NCBI GenBank assembly: GCA_024275565.1 | Contig: JAJRYY010000054.1 | Location: forward strand, 1 to 48,124 | Source of the DNA: Planctomycetota bacterium | GTDB taxonomy: Bacteria; Planctomycetota; Phycisphaerae; UBA1845 | Direction of reading: 5' to 3' | DNA: 48,124 bases | Shown: positions 45,896-48,124 of the stretch, in pieces | Layout: every line of letters starts with the position of its first letter | Position numbering within the stretch: the first letter of the stretch is position 1 | Translations under genes and position numbers: made by a program | The notes under the pieces: generated by a model | Seen by the model: the letters and a program-made list of their open reading frames with translations, nothing else | Databases searched by the model: none | Told to the model about the DNA's origin: nothing

Positions 45896-46582
45896 ATGCA
45901 AACCCCACCCACCCCATCCAACCCACCAGGCCCCCAAAGCAGCGACCCGGAACTGACACCCAGGGATTCCACCGACACCGACTACCGTTGCCTCGAATGC
46001 GACTACAACCTGACAGCCCTCACAACAGACCGCTGCCCCGAATGCGGCGAAGAAATCGATCGAACCCTCCTCGATTTCGCCAATCAAACACAGCACCGTT
46101 CAGGTCGACAACTTCGCCTCACCCTCATCAGCAGTTTTTCTGGAATTATCTCACTGGTCCTCGCGACAATAGCTTTTGCAGCCGCGAGACAAATAGGATT
46201 CGAAGCAGGTGCGTACGCTGCCGCAACAGCATCCGCCGGGTGTATACACGTTATACTATGCGTCCGTTATTCGCCCATGGGAACCTTCGATCGCCGCAGA
46301 TCATACCGATTCCCCCTCATTGCATACACTGCCGCACTCAGTCAGATCGCCATACCACTATGGCTGATACTCAGATCAAGATCTGCGCCTGGATCACCCC
46401 CAATGGGTGCCCAGTTATTCGTTTTCACCATCGCGGCATTCCCCGGATGGACACTTTTCATCGCAGCCAAATCAGCCTTTCCATCACGTCGCAAGCGAAT
46501 CGGTGAACTCCGAGCTTCATACAAGCGTCACTCAGAGGTGCAATTCATCACACCAGATTCACAAGAGAGTGACAAAAAATGA
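45896..46582 (+). CDS. Zinc-ribbon polytopic membrane protein, paralogue 1
   Basis: 228 residues. The N-terminal zinc ribbon is YRCLECDYNLTALTTDRCPECG (two CxxC pairs), then about four membrane segments and a basic C-terminal loop with RRKRIGELRASY. Such CLECDYNLxxL proteins are frequent in planctomycetes and of unknown function. It is the most diverged of the three paralogues and has a Pro-rich N-terminal extension. Its stop overlaps the next start (ATGA). Confidence 0.85.
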   Translation: MQTPPTPSNPPGPQSSDPELTPRDSTDTDYRCLECDYNLTALTTDRCPECGEEIDRTLLDFANQTQHRSGRQLRLTLISSFSGIISLVLATIAFAAARQIGFEAGAYAAATASAGCIHVILCVRYSPMGTFDRRRSYRFPLIAYTAALSQIAIPLWLILRSRSAPGSPPMGAQLFVFTIAAFPGWTLFIAAKSAFPSRRKRIGELRASYKRHSEVQFITPDSQESDKK

Positions 46583-47202
46583 CACTCAAAGAAACAACCG
46601 GCACCGCCCACCGCTGCCTCGAATGCGACTACAACCTCACAGGTCTAACCTCAGACCGCTGCCCCGAATGCGGAGCAAAAATCGACCGAAACCTGCTAAA
46701 TTTCGCCAACGAGATTCAAAGCCGCACAACCCGCCAAGTCAGACTGGCCTTCCTTGCAGGCTTGTTCGGGATCATATCATTCGCCATCAGCGCGAGGTGG
46801 TTTTATGAGGCTCGAAGGTTTGGAGTTCGTACCGAACCATACGCAGCCGCAGCCGTATTGGCAGGATGCTTTCTTGTGGCGTTATCTGTTCACAATGCGT
46901 TAAGACGGTCTTTCGACCGCCGAATTTCAAACCGATTTCCTGTCCTCACCTACACTGCCGCACTCACACAAATAGCATGCTCAACCTGGTTCGGCCCCAA
47001 TGCAACACCCCCATCACCAGGCCTGAGTGAATATATGAATTGGTTCACCATCGGATCCACCCCCGGCTGGGTACTTCTCTTTGTGGCCCTCATGACATTC
47101 TCAACTCGTCGCCAGCGAATCCGCCAACTTCGTAAACGCTACAACCGCAGCATCGACGAACAACTCTGTTCGTTTGATTGGTTTGAGGGTGACAAAATAT
47201 GA
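46579..47202 (+). CDS. Zinc-ribbon polytopic membrane protein, paralogue 2
   Basis: 207 residues. Zinc ribbon HRCLECDYNLTGLTSDRCPEC, then four hydrophobic segments and a basic tail (RRQRIRQLRKRYNRS). The first 116 bases are nearly identical to those of paralogue 3, while the membrane part is not. Coupled to both neighbours by ATGA overlaps. Confidence 0.86.
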   Translation: MTLKETTGTAHRCLECDYNLTGLTSDRCPECGAKIDRNLLNFANEIQSRTTRQVRLAFLAGLFGIISFAISARWFYEARRFGVRTEPYAAAAVLAGCFLVALSVHNALRRSFDRRISNRFPVLTYTAALTQIACSTWFGPNATPPSPGLSEYMNWFTIGSTPGWVLLFVALMTFSTRRQRIRQLRKRYNRSIDEQLCSFDWFEGDKI

Positions 47203-48005
47203 CACTCAAAGAAACAACCGACACCGCCCACCACTGCCTCGAATGCGACTACAACCTCACAGGTCTAACCTCAGACCGCTGCCCCGAATGCGGAGCAAAA
47301 ATCGACCGAAACCTCCTCAACTTCGCATACAAACCTCTGGAACGCACCGGCGGAGAAGCCCTCCTCGCCCTCCTCACGGCAGGTGCAGGAATCATCACGC
47401 TCGGCTTCGCGACGATCTTATTCGTGATAGTTATTGAGACTTCATCATTCAAACTCACAGCCTTGTGGTTCGCAATTCCAACCGTCGCAGCGGGATGCCT
47501 TCATCTGCTGATTAGTGTTGAACATGGTCCAAACCGAGCTATCAAACACCGCACGTTTTCCATGCTCCCCAGAATCATTTATGCAGTCGCAATCACGCAA
47601 ATCACCGTTGTGCTACTGGGGTTTCTCATAGCAAACCCCGGACCCAAATCTCCAGGCCTCGTCGGCTACCTCCTCACATGCATCATCTTCGCATTCCCCG
47701 GCTGGTCCCTCCTGCTAGCTGCCACCATAACATTCTCATCCCGCCGCGAACGCATCCGCCACCTCAGAAAACGCTACGAACGCCGCACCGACGAGCACCC
47801 CGGCCCACCATTCCGCATCCTCGCCGCAGGACGCTTCCACCCCGAAAACGTCCACACCCAGTGGCAGAACACCCCACGCCCCACCGACCCAGCCACCGAA
47901 GCACGCATCGAATCCCAATGGCAATCCGCGCTCGCTGACGCAAAAACCAACAACGGGGGTGTGCTAATTTTAGTTGAAATTTTAGACGAACGGCTCCATG
48001 AATGA
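47199..48005 (+). CDS. Zinc-ribbon polytopic membrane protein, paralogue 3
   Basis: 268 residues. Zinc ribbon HHCLECDYNLTGLTSDRCPEC, four membrane segments, a basic RRERIRHLRKRYER loop, and an additional C-terminal tail of about 70 residues (HPGPPFRILAAGRF...). The last 16 residues (GGVLILVEILDERLHE) differ in composition from the rest and may lie in DNA that belongs to the next element. Confidence 0.84.
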   Translation: MTLKETTDTAHHCLECDYNLTGLTSDRCPECGAKIDRNLLNFAYKPLERTGGEALLALLTAGAGIITLGFATILFVIVIETSSFKLTALWFAIPTVAAGCLHLLISVEHGPNRAIKHRTFSMLPRIIYAVAITQITVVLLGFLIANPGPKSPGLVGYLLTCIIFAFPGWSLLLAATITFSSRRERIRHLRKRYERRTDEHPGPPFRILAAGRFHPENVHTQWQNTPRPTDPATEARIESQWQSALADAKTNNGGVLILVEILDERLHE

Positions 48006-48045
48006 CGGTGGTTTTTGGAACATCCATCAAACAAGGAGCCGTATC

Positions 48046-48124
48046 ATGAAAAGTTTCGTACGAATCGGAGCAAATCGCAAGGGTAGCCGGAAGGAAATCG
48101 ATGAGGCAGTCCCGGGCGATCAGC
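48046..48124 (+). CDS. Start of an unidentified gene, cut by the right edge
   Basis: ATG 48046 is preceded by AAGGAG with a suitable spacer; 26 codons are visible (MKSFVRIGANRKGSRKEIDE, then AVPGD), basic and without signal peptide. Too short to classify. Confidence 0.5.
   Translation, partial: MKSFVRIGANRKGSRKEIDEAVPGDQ

Noticed and set aside
1-48124. tRNA, rRNA, riboswitch or replication origin
   Set aside because: No cloverleaf-like sequence, rRNA signature, known riboswitch core or DnaA-box cluster was seen in the gaps by eye.

Overview
The window reads as a chromosomal segment of a planctomycete, probably of the Phycisphaerae type. This is inferred from family content, not from a marker gene. 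The clues are: an ECF sigma factor of the PF07638 type paired with a Hanks-type kinase that carries a membrane anchor; two giant secreted proteins with dockerin-like C-termini (DVNADLDTDGDVDLDD), CNGNxxPDECD motifs and CC-rich repeats; small lipoproteins; and a run of membrane proteins starting with a CLECDYNLTGL zinc ribbon. No rRNA, tRNA, CRISPR array, integrase or complete insertion sequence was seen.

Layout. 1-2307 (minus): kinase, cut by the left edge, and its upstream sigma factor. 2493-12392 (plus): two very large secreted multidomain proteins with metalloprotease-like domains; the first is divided by an in-frame TAG. 12441-14614 (minus): a lipoprotein and a PhoD-like phosphatase. 14985-19681 (plus): an OPT transporter with a close downstream membrane protein, a helical-repeat secreted protein and a squalene-cyclase-fold protein. 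19875-21479 (minus): a DUF481 outer-membrane protein and a tiny lipoprotein, separated by minisatellites. 21998-24714 (plus): an ABC-F ATPase overlapping a glutamine amidotransferase. 24986-27833: a DUF4238 orphan and a GT-C-like membrane protein. 27852-32779 (minus): a DUF885 peptidase, an M28 peptidase (signal peptide cut off by an in-frame TAA) and nicotinate phosphoribosyltransferase. 33071-36177: a membrane protein, galE, a small conserved protein and a protein with a CX4CH motif. 36455-37768 (minus): an envelope protein. 37.9-44.9 kb (plus): VWA protein, secreted helical-repeat protein, ExbB, two ExbD and a 957-residue repeat protein, probably one ion-driven envelope machine. 45002-48005 (plus): a hydrolase followed by four zinc-ribbon membrane proteins with overlapping starts and stops.

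The points most worth following are the two secreted proteases whose reading frames are each broken by one stop codon; a 35-bp palindromic element found in opposite orientation at 21.7 and 36.4 kb; the VWA-ExbB-ExbD-ExbD-repeat protein locus; and an 81-nt identical block shared by two neighbouring zinc-ribbon genes. Several coding regions also carry short in-frame tandem duplications, suggesting frequent slippage in this genome. All functional calls come from reading motifs by eye; no database search was run.
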